The position numbers and the translations under genes are program-made. From assembly GCA_023249675.1 (NCBI GenBank), contig JAHFCE010000006.1, forward strand, positions 1 through 64,000: a stretch of 64,000 nucleotides of DNA. The letters run 5' to 3'. The stretch is from Elusimicrobiota bacterium. Lineage in GTDB: Bacteria; Elusimicrobiota; Elusimicrobia; UBA1565; UBA9628. Shown piece after piece: positions 51,682 through 59,520 of this stretch. The notes under the pieces were generated by a model. The model was not told the DNA's origin, ran no database searches, and was given only the letters and a program-made list of their open reading frames with translations. Numbering within the stretch: the first letter of the stretch is position 1; each line of letters begins with the position of its first letter.

Positions 51682-51693
51682 TATCATAGGGTC
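51682..51693 (+). promoter_or_regulatory. Predicted leaderless promoter of the FNR-like gene
   Basis: TATCAT at 51682-51687 is followed by 6 nt and then GTG at 51694, immediately after the TPR stop codon. No Shine-Dalgarno sequence is present. Confidence 0.45.
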
Positions 51694-52401
51694 GTGCCTT
51701 ATTCGAAACGCGACGCGCCCAACTGCGATTGGTGCCCCTACAAGAAAAACTGCTTCTACGACCTCCTCGGCACGAAGGAGTCCAAAAAGGCCTGGCGCGA
51801 AATCCGCCTCGCGAACCCCTTCAAGCGCGGCGAAGTGGTTTTTCACGAAGGCGCCATGCCCCAGGGCGTCTACGTCGTCTGCACCGGCAAGGTGAAGGTC
51901 TACAAGTCGAGCCGCACCGGCCAACAGCTCACCACGCGCGTCGAGTCTCCCGGCGATCTTCTCGGTCACGTGACCTTGCTCGCCGATGAGGGAGCCTACA
52001 CCGGCACCGGCGAGGCGCTCGAGCCCAGCGTCGTGTCGATGATCGACAGGAATACCTTCTACAACTTCCTCTCGAAGTACCCGCCCGCCTCGCACGCGCT
52101 CATGAAGGAGCTCGCCAAGGATGTGCGCCGCGGCGAGAACAAGGCGCGCGACATCGCCTTCAAGCCCGCGCGCGGCCGCCTCGCCGACACCTTAATCCGG
52201 ATGATGACGCCAAAGAAGCCGTACCCAATCGTCGCCGGCATCAAACGCCGCGACCTCGCGGAAATGGCGGGGCTCACGATCGAGACCACCGTGCGCCTGC
52301 TCAGGGACTTTGAGGAGCGCGGTGTTCTGCGCAAGAAGGAAAAGGATCTCCTGATCCTCAGCGAGGAGCGCCTGCGCGCGCTCGCCGGCGCCGCGTCGTA
52401 G
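51694..52401 (+). CDS. CRP/FNR-family regulator with FNR-type N-terminal cysteines
   Basis: A 235-residue regulator. The N-terminus has C11-x2-C14-x5-C20, the same spacing as the [4Fe-4S] ligands C20/C23/C29 of E. coli FNR; Cys63 could be the fourth ligand, though it lies elsewhere than FNR Cys122. A cyclic-nucleotide-type beta-roll covers about 40-125, then the dimer helix and a winged helix with recognition segment AEMAGLTIETTVRLLRDFEERGVL (about 190-215). An oxygen-sensing role is the best inference, fitting nearby nos genes and an FNR-box-like site 28 bp after its stop. Confidence 0.85.
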   Translation: MPYSKRDAPNCDWCPYKKNCFYDLLGTKESKKAWREIRLANPFKRGEVVFHEGAMPQGVYVVCTGKVKVYKSSRTGQQLTTRVESPGDLLGHVTLLADEGAYTGTGEALEPSVVSMIDRNTFYNFLSKYPPASHALMKELAKDVRRGENKARDIAFKPARGRLADTLIRMMTPKKPYPIVAGIKRRDLAEMAGLTIETTVRLLRDFEERGVLRKKEKDLLILSEERLRALAGAAS

Positions 52402-52428
52402 GCCCTAGTCCTACTCGGCATAGGACCT

Positions 52429-52442
52429 TTGACCTAGATCAA
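52429..52442. promoter_or_regulatory. FNR/CRP-type binding site
   Basis: TTGACCTAGATCAA fits the FNR consensus TTGAT-N4-ATCAA with one mismatch. Its centre is 78 bp before the ATG of the Cys-loop gene at 52514. A half-site TTGAT recurs at 52466-52470. It lies between the FNR-like gene and the Cys-loop gene and may control the latter. Confidence 0.6.
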
Positions 52443-52501
52443 TTGAGGAACATCAAGCATGTCAGTTGATCACTCTCATCGAAGACTCCCTCAGCGAGCG
52501 C

Positions 52502-52513
52502 TAGACTGTGCTC
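52502..52513 (+). promoter_or_regulatory. Predicted leaderless promoter of the Cys-loop gene
   Basis: TAGACT at 52502-52507 is followed by 6 nt and ATG at 52514, the same spacing as at several other genes in the window. Confidence 0.45.
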
Positions 52514-52774
52514 ATGATCAACATGATTCTGACGCTCTCGCTCTCTCTCCTGAATGCCCAGCCCGCGACCCAGACGGCTCAGTTCCGCCCGTGCGTGTGG
52601 CCCAATCTCTGCAGAACCCAGCCGGCCCCCGAAGCCGTCGCCCAGTTCCGGCCCTGCGTATGGCCGAACCTCTGCAAGACGCAGCCCGCGCCGATCATCC
52701 TGATCGCCCCGGTCACCGAAGTCGCCCAGTTCACCACCTGCGTGTACCCGCGCACCTGCGCCAAGAGCGCCTGA
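52514..52774 (+). CDS. Small secreted protein with three C-x5-C loops
   Basis: An 86-residue protein. A signal peptide (MINMILTLSLSLLNA) is followed by three units: AQFRPCVWPNLCRTQPAP (22-39), AQFRPCVWPNLCKTQPAP (43-60) and a diverged AQFTTCVYPRTCAKSA (71-86). Each has two Cys five residues apart (27/33, 48/54, 76/82), suited to small disulphide loops or metal binding. I recognise no family. The preceding FNR-like regulator and FNR-type site suggest oxygen-linked expression. It could be a secreted structural peptide, a metal-binding protein or a multi-core peptide precursor; no modification enzymes are adjacent. Confidence 0.65.
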   Translation: MINMILTLSLSLLNAQPATQTAQFRPCVWPNLCRTQPAPEAVAQFRPCVWPNLCKTQPAPIILIAPVTEVAQFTTCVYPRTCAKSA

Positions 52775-52786
52775 ACTCGGCTCCGC

Positions 52787-53410
52787 CTAAGTATTAAAGA
52801 GGCGGTCGCCCGCGTCCCCGAGGCCCGGGACGATGTAGCCGTGTGAATTCAGCACGGCGTCCACTGCGGCGGTGTACACCGGGACGTCGGGGTGATCCTT
52901 GTGGATGCGGGCCACGCCCTGCTTCGAGGCGAGCAAAGTGAGCAGCGTGATATTTTTCGCGCCATCGGTCTTGAGGATGTGGATCGACTCGGAGGCGGAG
53001 CCGCCGGTGGCGAGCATCGGATCGCACAGCACGACGAAATAGTCCGACAACCTCTTCGGCAGACGGACATAATAGCGGACGGGATTAAGGGTCTTCTCAT
53101 CGCGGTACAGGCCGATGTGGCCGATGGCCGCCTTCGGCGCCAGTTCGAGGAGACCCGGCGTCATGCCAAGGCCGGCGCGCAGGACCGCGACGAACGCCAA
53201 CGGCTGATCGAGGGTGACCGCCGAGGCCGTCTTGAGCGGGGTCGACACCGTCGTCTGCCGCGTGCGCACGCCCTTGAGCGCCTCGCATCCGATCAGCATG
53301 GCCACCTCGGCCATGAGGCGACGGAAGTTCTGCGGATCGGTGGTCTTATCGCGCAACCGCGCGAGTTTGTCTAAGACGAGAGGGTGATCGCTGACAAATA
53401 GTTTCGGCAT
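52787..53410 (-). CDS. upp: Uracil phosphoribosyltransferase
   Basis: Converts uracil and PRPP to UMP. The 207-residue protein has the family start LFVSDHPLVLDKLARLRDKTT, the flexible loop VLRAGLGM, RDEKTLNPVRYYVRLP, and the PRPP-binding motif LCDPMLATGGSA (near 128-139), ending GYIVPGLGDAGDRLFNT. The ATG at 53410 begins the family N-terminus; the longer upstream frame overlaps the phosphorylase gene. It is the last gene of a nucleoside-salvage operon. Confidence 0.95.
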   Translation of the reverse strand: MPKLFVSDHPLVLDKLARLRDKTTDPQNFRRLMAEVAMLIGCEALKGVRTRQTTVSTPLKTASAVTLDQPLAFVAVLRAGLGMTPGLLELAPKAAIGHIGLYRDEKTLNPVRYYVRLPKRLSDYFVVLCDPMLATGGSASESIHILKTDGAKNITLLTLLASKQGVARIHKDHPDVPVYTAAVDAVLNSHGYIVPGLGDAGDRLFNT

Positions 53411-53423
53411 CGTTCTTCTCCGT

Positions 53424-54731
53424 TTAACGAATAATCTCAAGCACGACGGATTTCGGGCGAACAGCCCTCGCGGACACGACGAGCGCTTCCCGGTATTGGC
53501 GCTCTCCTTGATCAAGCTTGGCTTGGTCGGCGGCATGGAGGATCGCGACCGGCTCCGCCTTGGTCACGCGGTCGCCGATCTTTTTGAGCAGTTCGAGCCC
53601 GGCGCCGTAGTCGAGCTCCTGATCTTTGAACGCGCGCCCCGCGCCGAGCAGAACGGCGGCCTGGCCGATCTGACGCGCGTCGAGCGTTGAGACGAAGCCG
53701 GACTTAGCCGCGCGCACGACGCGGGACAGCTTCGCCTGGGGCAGGAGAGAGAGGTCGTCGATCACGGCCGCGTTGCCGCCCTGGGCCTTCACCCCGTCGC
53801 GAAACAGTCGCAAGCCGGAGCCGTCCTTGATCTTGGAGCGCATGAGTGCTGCGCCGGCCGCGGGCGTCTTGGAGAGGCCCCCAAGCTTGAGCATCCAGCC
53901 GCCGAGCGCCAGCAGGCACTCGAGGTAGTCCGCCGCGCTTTCGTCGCCGCGCAGGATCTCCACAGCCTGACGCACCTCAAGGGCGTTGCCCACGAAACGG
54001 CCCAGCGGCTGCTCCATGGCGGTGAGCACGGCGACGGCCGGCATGCCGAGGCCCTTTGCGGTCTTGACCAAGGCCCGGGCGAGCTCGCGCGCGCTCTTGG
54101 CGTCTTGGAAAATCGCGCCGGAGCCGACCTTCACATCGAGCACGAGCGCGTCGAGCTCCTCGGCGGCCTTCTTGGAGAGAATGCTGGCGACGATCAGCGC
54201 TTGCGCGGGCACGGTCGCCGTCGCGTCGCGCAGCGCGTACAAGGTGCGGTCGGCGGGGGCGAGCGCGCCGGTCTGGCCGAACAGGCTGAAGCCGAGCTTC
54301 GCGACCTGCGCGCGAATCTCCGGAAGGTCAAGGCGGACGCGCAAGCCCGCGATTGACTCGAGCTTGTCGAGCGTGCCCCCGGTGTGGCCGAGACCGCGCC
54401 CCGACATCATCGGGACCGCGAGGCCGCAGGCCGCGGCGAGGGGGGCAAGCGCCAGGGATACGCCATCACCGACGCCCCCAGTGGAGTGCTTATCGGCCTT
54501 CGGGCGCGTGAGCGGGCCAAGACCAAGCGTCTCGCCTGAGTCTGCCATCGCGCGCGTGAGCGCGACGGTTTCCTTCTCATCCATACCGCGGCACAGCACG
54601 GCCATGAGCCAGGCGGACAGCTGATAGTCGGGAACAAGGCCCTTCGCCGCGACGCGGGCGACGCACGCAAGCTCGCCGGGCGTGTGCCGACCCCCGTCGC
54701 GCTTCTTGGCGATGAGGTCGAGGAACAGCAT
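53424..54731 (-). CDS. Pyrimidine-nucleoside / thymidine phosphorylase
   Basis: A 435-residue enzyme that phosphorolyses pyrimidine (deoxy)nucleosides to base and (deoxy)ribose-1-phosphate. The family signature is KADKHSTGGVGDGVSLALAPLAAACGL (about 78-104), with MMSGRGLGHTGGTLDKLES after it, SKKAAEELDALVLDVKVGSGAI near 188-209, and a C-terminal beta-hairpin domain (about 345-435). It is 4 bp downstream of the purine phosphorylase gene. Together with Upp it recycles uridine and thymidine. Confidence 0.92.
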   Translation of the reverse strand: MLFLDLIAKKRDGGRHTPGELACVARVAAKGLVPDYQLSAWLMAVLCRGMDEKETVALTRAMADSGETLGLGPLTRPKADKHSTGGVGDGVSLALAPLAAACGLAVPMMSGRGLGHTGGTLDKLESIAGLRVRLDLPEIRAQVAKLGFSLFGQTGALAPADRTLYALRDATATVPAQALIVASILSKKAAEELDALVLDVKVGSGAIFQDAKSARELARALVKTAKGLGMPAVAVLTAMEQPLGRFVGNALEVRQAVEILRGDESAADYLECLLALGGWMLKLGGLSKTPAAGAALMRSKIKDGSGLRLFRDGVKAQGGNAAVIDDLSLLPQAKLSRVVRAAKSGFVSTLDARQIGQAAVLLGAGRAFKDQELDYGAGLELLKKIGDRVTKAEPVAILHAADQAKLDQGERQYREALVVSARAVRPKSVVLEIIR

Positions 54732-54735
54732 CGGA

Positions 54736-55566
54736 TTAAACCACCTTGATCAGGTCGCTGAGCACGCCGCGCAGGTCGTCGGACACGCGAGCGCCGAGTG
54801 CGAGCACGTCGCCGTGGTTCTGGATCGAGCCGGGCAGGCCCGCGGCCATGTTCGAGGTCCACACGAGTGCTGCCGTCGTCAGGCCCATCTGCCGCGCCGG
54901 CACCACCTCAGGGACGACCGACATGCCAACGACATCCCCGCCGAGCGCGCGGAAGGCGCGGATTTCAGCCGGCGTCTCGTAAGAGGGGCCGCCGACGGCG
55001 ACGTACACGCCCTCGTGCACGGGCACCTTGCGCTTGCGGCACGCGGCCAGAATGACGCGGCTCAGGCGCGCGTCGTAGGCCGCGGTCATGTCGGGAAACA
55101 TCGTCCCGAATTCTTCCTCATGAAACGCTCTCAGAGGGTTGCGGCCCATCAGGTTGATGTGGTCGGTCAGAACGGTGAAGTGGCCGGGTTTGACCTTCTC
55201 GCGCATCGAGCCGACGGCCGCGGTCACGATCATCGTCTTGAGGCCCATGTATTCGAGTACGCGCACGGGCAGCGCGATGGATTCCATCGCGTGGCCTTCA
55301 TAGTAGTGGAAGCGGCCCTGCATGACGGCGACCGAACGTCCGGCCGAGCGCCCCAAGATGAGCTTGCCCTCATGGCCCGGGACCGTGGTGCGGGGGAATC
55401 CCGGAATATCGCGGTAGGGGATCGTCAGCGTCTTTTCCAGCGGGGGGACCGCCTTCGCCAGGCCGGAGCCGAGCACGAAGCCGATGTCGGGCGCAAATCC
55501 CGGGGCCCGCTTCTTGATGAACGCCGCCGCCTTGCGGATCGCGCCGATGTAGAGATTGATCTTCAT
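54736..55566 (-). CDS. Purine nucleoside phosphorylase (trimeric class)
   Basis: A 276-residue enzyme cleaving purine nucleosides with phosphate. It has the phosphate-binding start FVLGSGLAKA, YRDIPGFPRTTVPGHEGKL, MQGRFHYYEGH, the active-site block YVAVGGPSYETPAEIRAFRALGGDVVGMS and NMAAG near the C-terminus. The ATG at 55566 is preferred: an upstream in-frame codon lies inside the likely promoter (TAGAAT at 55580-55575, 8 nt before this ATG). First gene of the salvage operon. 5'-methylthioadenosine phosphorylase is a related alternative. Confidence 0.9.
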   Translation of the reverse strand: MKINLYIGAIRKAAAFIKKRAPGFAPDIGFVLGSGLAKAVPPLEKTLTIPYRDIPGFPRTTVPGHEGKLILGRSAGRSVAVMQGRFHYYEGHAMESIALPVRVLEYMGLKTMIVTAAVGSMREKVKPGHFTVLTDHINLMGRNPLRAFHEEEFGTMFPDMTAAYDARLSRVILAACRKRKVPVHEGVYVAVGGPSYETPAEIRAFRALGGDVVGMSVVPEVVPARQMGLTTAALVWTSNMAAGLPGSIQNHGDVLALGARVSDDLRGVLSDLIKVV

Positions 55567-55643
55567 GATATGCGATTCTATCAAAGCTCAGGTGAGAAGC
55601 GGTGGGCTAATTCCTCCCGCCTTGTTAGAAGTATGGAGAATTT

Positions 55644-56510
55644 GTGATGAACGAACCCAACAGTAATCCCGAAGCGCGTGTTCCGCTGTTTCAGAAACGC
55701 GAAATCCGTCGCACGATGCACCACGACGAATGGTGGTTTGTCATCACGGACATCATCGCCGCCCTGACGGATTGCGCCGACTCTTCTGATTACTGGAAGA
55801 AGATGCGCAAACGGGATCCAGATTTGGTCAAAGCCCTCCAAGGGGGGGGGCAATTTGTCCCCCCCCTTGCCTTGGAGTTTACGACGACCGGAGGGCTTCA
55901 GAAAATCCAATGCTGGAACACCGAGGGCATCTTCCGCCTGATCCAGTCCATCCCCAGCACCAAGGCCGAACCGTTCAAGCGCTGGTTGGCCCGCATCGGC
56001 AAGGAACGCATCGACGAGATCGAGAACCCTGAACTGGCCATGGGCCGAATGCAGTATCTCTACGAAAAGAAGGGCTACCCTAAGGAGTGGATCGACAAGC
56101 GGCTGCGGGGCATCGCCGTACGACAGGACCTCACCGATGAGTGGAAAGACCGTGGCGCCTCGACCAGTACTGAGTTCGCCATCCTGACCAACGAAATCAT
56201 GCAGGGGGCCTTTGGCCTCAAGGTGGACGAATACAAGCAGATGAAGGCGCTGCAACAGGAGAACCTGCGCGACCACATGACCGACATCGAGCTTATCCTC
56301 ACCATGTTGGCCGAGGCGACGACCACGAAGCTGCACCGGGACCGGGATTCACGAAGCATGGGGCCTCTCAGGAAGGACGCGAATGACGGTGGCGCGGTGG
56401 CCGGCAGGACGCGTAAGGATATCGAACGCCAGACAGGAAAACCGGTGATCTCGACCGGGAACTTCAAGCAACTGACCAGCAGGCGGCCGAAGAAGCTGAA
56501 AACACTATGA
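55644..56510 (+). CDS. Bro-N domain protein (phage antirepressor-like)
   Basis: A 288-residue protein. The N-terminal domain (about 15-125) resembles the Bro-N DNA-binding domain: VPLFQKREIRRTMHHDEWWFVITDIIAAL, TDCADSSDYWKKMRKRD, then KIQCWNTEGIFRLIQSIPSTKAEPFKRWLA. The C-terminal part is charged and helical. Such proteins come from phages and mobile elements, but stand-alone chromosomal copies are common. A G9 tract and C8 tract interrupt the middle of the Bro-N region. The serpin ATG overlaps its stop by 4 bp. Confidence 0.78.
   Translation: MMNEPNSNPEARVPLFQKREIRRTMHHDEWWFVITDIIAALTDCADSSDYWKKMRKRDPDLVKALQGGGQFVPPLALEFTTTGGLQKIQCWNTEGIFRLIQSIPSTKAEPFKRWLARIGKERIDEIENPELAMGRMQYLYEKKGYPKEWIDKRLRGIAVRQDLTDEWKDRGASTSTEFAILTNEIMQGAFGLKVDEYKQMKALQQENLRDHMTDIELILTMLAEATTTKLHRDRDSRSMGPLRKDANDGGAVAGRTRKDIERQTGKPVISTGNFKQLTSRRPKKLKTL
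55839..55869. repeat. G9/C8 homopolymer inverted repeat inside the Bro-N gene
   Basis: G9 at 55842-55850 and C8 at 55859-55866 form an 11-bp stem (55839-55849 with 55859-55869) around a 9-nt loop. Homopolymers of this length are slippage-prone; one-base changes would shift the frame of the Bro-N protein. Confidence 0.8.
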
Positions 56511-57718
56511 TGAAAATAACCTTCGTGGCCGCCGCACTGCTGTTCGTCCTGCCCGCGTCCGCCCAGGTGCCCACCGTCACCGATGAGATTGCCTTCGCCC
56601 TGACCCTGCATCGCCGCATCGCGGGCAGCACCAATGTCATGACCTCGCCGTACAGCCTGCGCCAGGCACTGGGCATGGCCTACATCGGCGCAGCCAGCAA
56701 GACCCGCGCCCAGATGGCCCGCGTCCTTGGCGCCGGACCGACGTTCGAGTCCGATGAAAAAAAGCGCCGGGAATCACTCGGGGCCGCAGACGACCCCGTG
56801 ACGCTCAAAGTAGCGAACGCTCTGTTCGTCAAGGAGGGCTACACCTTTCTACCGCGCTTCATTCAAACGGTCACGGACACCTTCGCGGCCGACGTGTTCA
56901 TCCGAAAGTTCGGACCGAAAGCTCTCGCCGAGATCAACGGCTGGGCCCAGGCGGCAACAAGTGGAAAGATCCCCGTGATCCTCGATGAACTCAATGACGC
57001 TGATCGCGCGGTCCTCCTCAGCGCGGTGTACTTCAAGGGCAGTTGGGTCACGGCTTTCCCGAAGGAAAAGTCCGAGGCGACGAGACCGGGCGACGCCACA
57101 AGCGGCCCGCTTCCGGAGACATTCCATCCGACGAAGGGAAAGCCCTTCTCCGTAAAGCTGATGTCGGTCAATGGGAGCTTCGAGTACGCCTCGGCGCCCG
57201 GCTGGCAAGCGGTACGCCTGCCTTACAAAGGAGACCGGCTCGCGATGATCGCCGTCCTGCCCGCCGCCGATTCCTCGTTGGCCGGTTTCCGCGAAAAACT
57301 CAACGCCCGAATGTGGCGAAGCCTGCGCGATCAACTGAAAAATTACCAGCAGGGACTGGTCGCAATTCCAAAGTTCACGTTCTCGAAGACGCACGAGATG
57401 AAGGCTCCGTTAGGCGAGCTCGGAATGACTCTTCCTTTCGATCGAGTCTACGCGGACTTTTCGAATATGTCGAAGCCTGCAAATATGCGGGAGGAGATTT
57501 ATATCAGCAAGGTCGTGCACAAGGCCTTCGTCGCGGTTGACGAAGAGGGGACCGAAGCCGCCGCCGTCACCGCCGTCGTGATGTCCATAAAGGGAACTGC
57601 GGTGGACCTCGAGGCGCCGTTTCAGTTCGTCGCCGACCGCCCTTTCCTGTTCGTGATAGAGGATATCCGCAGCGGAACGATCCTCTTCATCGGCGAGGTT
57701 CACGACCCGCGTGAGTGA
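56507..57718 (+). CDS. Secreted serpin (serine protease inhibitor)
   Basis: A 403-residue protein with a signal peptide (ITFVAAALLFVLPASA). The serpin fold is evident: NVMTSPYSLRQALGMAYIGA, VANALFVKEGY, LLSAVYFKGSWVTAFP, SVKLMSVNG, VAIPKFTFSKTHEMKAPLGELGMTLPF, ISKVVHKAFVAVDEEGTEAAAVTAVV and DRPFLFVIED. Counting the hinge from Glu346 (P17) puts Lys362 at P1 and Gly at P1', predicting inhibition of trypsin-like proteases. The small-residue hinge (GTEAAAV) suggests it is inhibitory. It overlaps the Bro-N gene by 4 bp, an odd pairing. Bacterial serpins are sporadic and often transferred. Confidence 0.92.
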   Translation: MMKITFVAAALLFVLPASAQVPTVTDEIAFALTLHRRIAGSTNVMTSPYSLRQALGMAYIGAASKTRAQMARVLGAGPTFESDEKKRRESLGAADDPVTLKVANALFVKEGYTFLPRFIQTVTDTFAADVFIRKFGPKALAEINGWAQAATSGKIPVILDELNDADRAVLLSAVYFKGSWVTAFPKEKSEATRPGDATSGPLPETFHPTKGKPFSVKLMSVNGSFEYASAPGWQAVRLPYKGDRLAMIAVLPAADSSLAGFREKLNARMWRSLRDQLKNYQQGLVAIPKFTFSKTHEMKAPLGELGMTLPFDRVYADFSNMSKPANMREEIYISKVVHKAFVAVDEEGTEAAAVTAVVMSIKGTAVDLEAPFQFVADRPFLFVIEDIRSGTILFIGEVHDPRE

Positions 57719-57737
57719 ACCAGGCTCATCGTTTTAG

Positions 57738-57749
57738 TAGAATCGATTC
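57738..57749 (+). promoter_or_regulatory. Predicted leaderless promoter of the transketolase operon
   Basis: TAGAAT at 57738-57743 is followed by 6 nt and ATG at 57750; GTGAAC (57715-57720) lies 17 bp before the hexamer as a weak -35. No Shine-Dalgarno sequence. Confidence 0.5.
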
Positions 57750-58586
57750 ATGCCCACCACGACCACCGCCCCGACGAACCTGAAGTCCCTGACCAAGCAG
57801 CTGCGCCTCGACATCATCCGCATGATCGAGGCGGCCGGAAATGGGCACCCCGGCGGCTCGCTGTCCATCATCGACATTCTCGCCGTGCTGTACGAGAAGT
57901 TCCTCAAGCACGACCCCAAGAATCCCGCCTGGGAAGGCCGCGACCGCTTCATCCTCTCGAAGGGCCACGCCTGCCCCGCGCTGTACGCGGTGATGGCGCA
58001 CCGCGGCTACTTCGCCAAGGCCGATCTCCTGACTCTGCGCAAGCTCGGCAGCCCGCTCCAGGGCCACCCCGACCGCCTGCGCCTGCCCGGAATCGAATTC
58101 TCCACGGGCTCGCTTGGCCAGGGGCTCTCCGTGGGACTCGGCATGGCCTGCGCGGCCAAGCTCGACAAGAAGGAGTGGAAGACCGTCGTGGTCTTGGGGG
58201 ATGGAGAACTTCAAGAAGGCCAAAGCTGGGAGGCCTTCATGGCCGCGCCCAAGTTCAAGCTCGACAACCTGATCGCGATCGTCGACCACAACAACGGCCA
58301 GATCGACGGCCCGGTGAAGGAGGTCATGGACATCGAGCCGCTGAGCGACAAGTTGAGGGCGTTTAATTGGGACGTGCAGGCGATCGACGGCCACGATCTC
58401 GATTCCATCCAGAAGGCTCTGTCCTGCGCCTGGGCGGCCAAGAGTGGCCGGCCGCAGGTCCTCGTCGCCAAGACGGTCAAGGGCAAGGGCGTCTCCTTCA
58501 TGGAGCACAACATCGCCTGGCACGGGAACGCCCCGAAGAAGGAAGACGCCGACAAGGCCTGCATGGAGATCGAACATGGCCGCTAA
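57750..58586 (+). CDS. Transketolase, N-terminal (thiamine-diphosphate-binding) subunit
   Basis: A 278-residue first half of a split transketolase. It carries GNGHPGGSLSIIDILAVLY, LSKGHACPALYAVMAHRGYF, GSLGQGLSVGLGMA, and the ThDP motif GDGELQEGQSWEAFMAAPKFKLDNLIAIVDHNNGQIDG (about 150-190). Together with the next gene it transfers two-carbon units in the non-oxidative pentose phosphate pathway. Its last 11 bp overlap the C-terminal subunit gene. A 1-deoxyxylulose-5-phosphate synthase is excluded by the split and motifs. Confidence 0.93.
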   Translation: MPTTTTAPTNLKSLTKQLRLDIIRMIEAAGNGHPGGSLSIIDILAVLYEKFLKHDPKNPAWEGRDRFILSKGHACPALYAVMAHRGYFAKADLLTLRKLGSPLQGHPDRLRLPGIEFSTGSLGQGLSVGLGMACAAKLDKKEWKTVVVLGDGELQEGQSWEAFMAAPKFKLDNLIAIVDHNNGQIDGPVKEVMDIEPLSDKLRAFNWDVQAIDGHDLDSIQKALSCAWAAKSGRPQVLVAKTVKGKGVSFMEHNIAWHGNAPKKEDADKACMEIEHGR

Positions 58587-59520
58587 AGCGACGCGCGAAT
58601 CCTTCGGGGAGACGATCCTTGAGATCGCCGAGAAAAACGAAAGCGTCGTCGTGCTGGACGCTGACCTCTCCAAGTCCACGATGACCCAGCCCTTCATGAA
58701 GAAGTACCCCAACCGCCATTTTGAAATGGGCATCGCCGAGCAGAACATGATCGGCGTCGCCGCGGGTTTGGCGCTCTCCGGCAAGATCCCGGTGCTGACC
58801 TCCTTCGCCTGCTTCCTGATCGGCCGCGTGGAGTCCATCCGCGTCTCGGCCGCGTACAACCAGACGAACATGAAGCTCGTCGGCACGCACGCCGGCATCG
58901 GCATCGGCGAGGACGGCACCTCGCAGATGGGCCTCGAGGACGTGGCCGCGATGCGCGCCCTTCCCCACATGACGATCCTCCAACCGGCCGACCACACAGA
59001 AACCCAGCAAGCGGTGCGTTGGATGATCGAACACAACGGACCTGTCTATCTCCGCCTGACCCGCCAGAAGATGCCCGACGTCCACGCCGCCGGCTACCGG
59101 TGGCAGCCGAATAAGATCGACATATTATGGACTCCGGCGAAGCCGGCGGCGAAGTACCAGGCGACGATCATCGCCTCGGGCGGCCCCGTGCCGCACGCGA
59201 TCGAAGCAGCCAAGCTCCTCGAGGCCAAGGGCTTCTCCGTGCGCGTGGCCAATGCCTCGACGCTGCTGCCGTTTGACGGCGAGACCGTCGCCCTTCTTGC
59301 CGCCGACTCCCAACGCATCGTCGCGGTCGAGGACCATAATATCCACGGCGGCCTCGGTTCGGCGGTGTGCGAGGCGGTCGCCGAGAGCGGCCTGGCCTGC
59401 CCCGTCGTCCGGATCGGCCTGCGCTCCTTCGGCGAGTCCGCCACACCCGAGCAGCTCTACGAGAAGTACGGCCTGACCGCGCCGAGCATCGCCGAGGCCT
59501 GCCTCAAGAACCTGCCGTGA
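58576..59520 (+). CDS. Transketolase, C-terminal subunit
   Basis: A 314-residue second half. The pyrimidine-binding domain (about 5-165) has VVVLDADLSKSTMT, FEMGIAEQNMIGVAAGLALSG with the catalytic Glu, SFACFLIGRVESIRVSAAYNQTN and THAGIGIGEDGTSQMGLEDVAAMRALP. The C-terminal domain (about 185-310) has AVEDHNIHGGLGSAVCEAVAE. ATG at 58576 lies inside the end of the N-terminal subunit gene, so the two halves are made together. The stop shares one base with the isocitrate dehydrogenase start. Confidence 0.93.
   Translation: MAAKATRESFGETILEIAEKNESVVVLDADLSKSTMTQPFMKKYPNRHFEMGIAEQNMIGVAAGLALSGKIPVLTSFACFLIGRVESIRVSAAYNQTNMKLVGTHAGIGIGEDGTSQMGLEDVAAMRALPHMTILQPADHTETQQAVRWMIEHNGPVYLRLTRQKMPDVHAAGYRWQPNKIDILWTPAKPAAKYQATIIASGGPVPHAIEAAKLLEAKGFSVRVANASTLLPFDGETVALLAADSQRIVAVEDHNIHGGLGSAVCEAVAESGLACPVVRIGLRSFGESATPEQLYEKYGLTAPSIAEACLKNLP

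Noticed and set aside
52550-52774. The repeats in the Cys-loop gene as a CRISPR array
   Set aside because: Units are in frame, encode near-identical peptides after a signal peptide, and lack constant-length spacers; no cas genes are present.
55644-57718. A prophage around the Bro-N protein
   Set aside because: No integrase, terminase, capsid, tail or lysis genes are nearby; housekeeping genes flank it on both sides.
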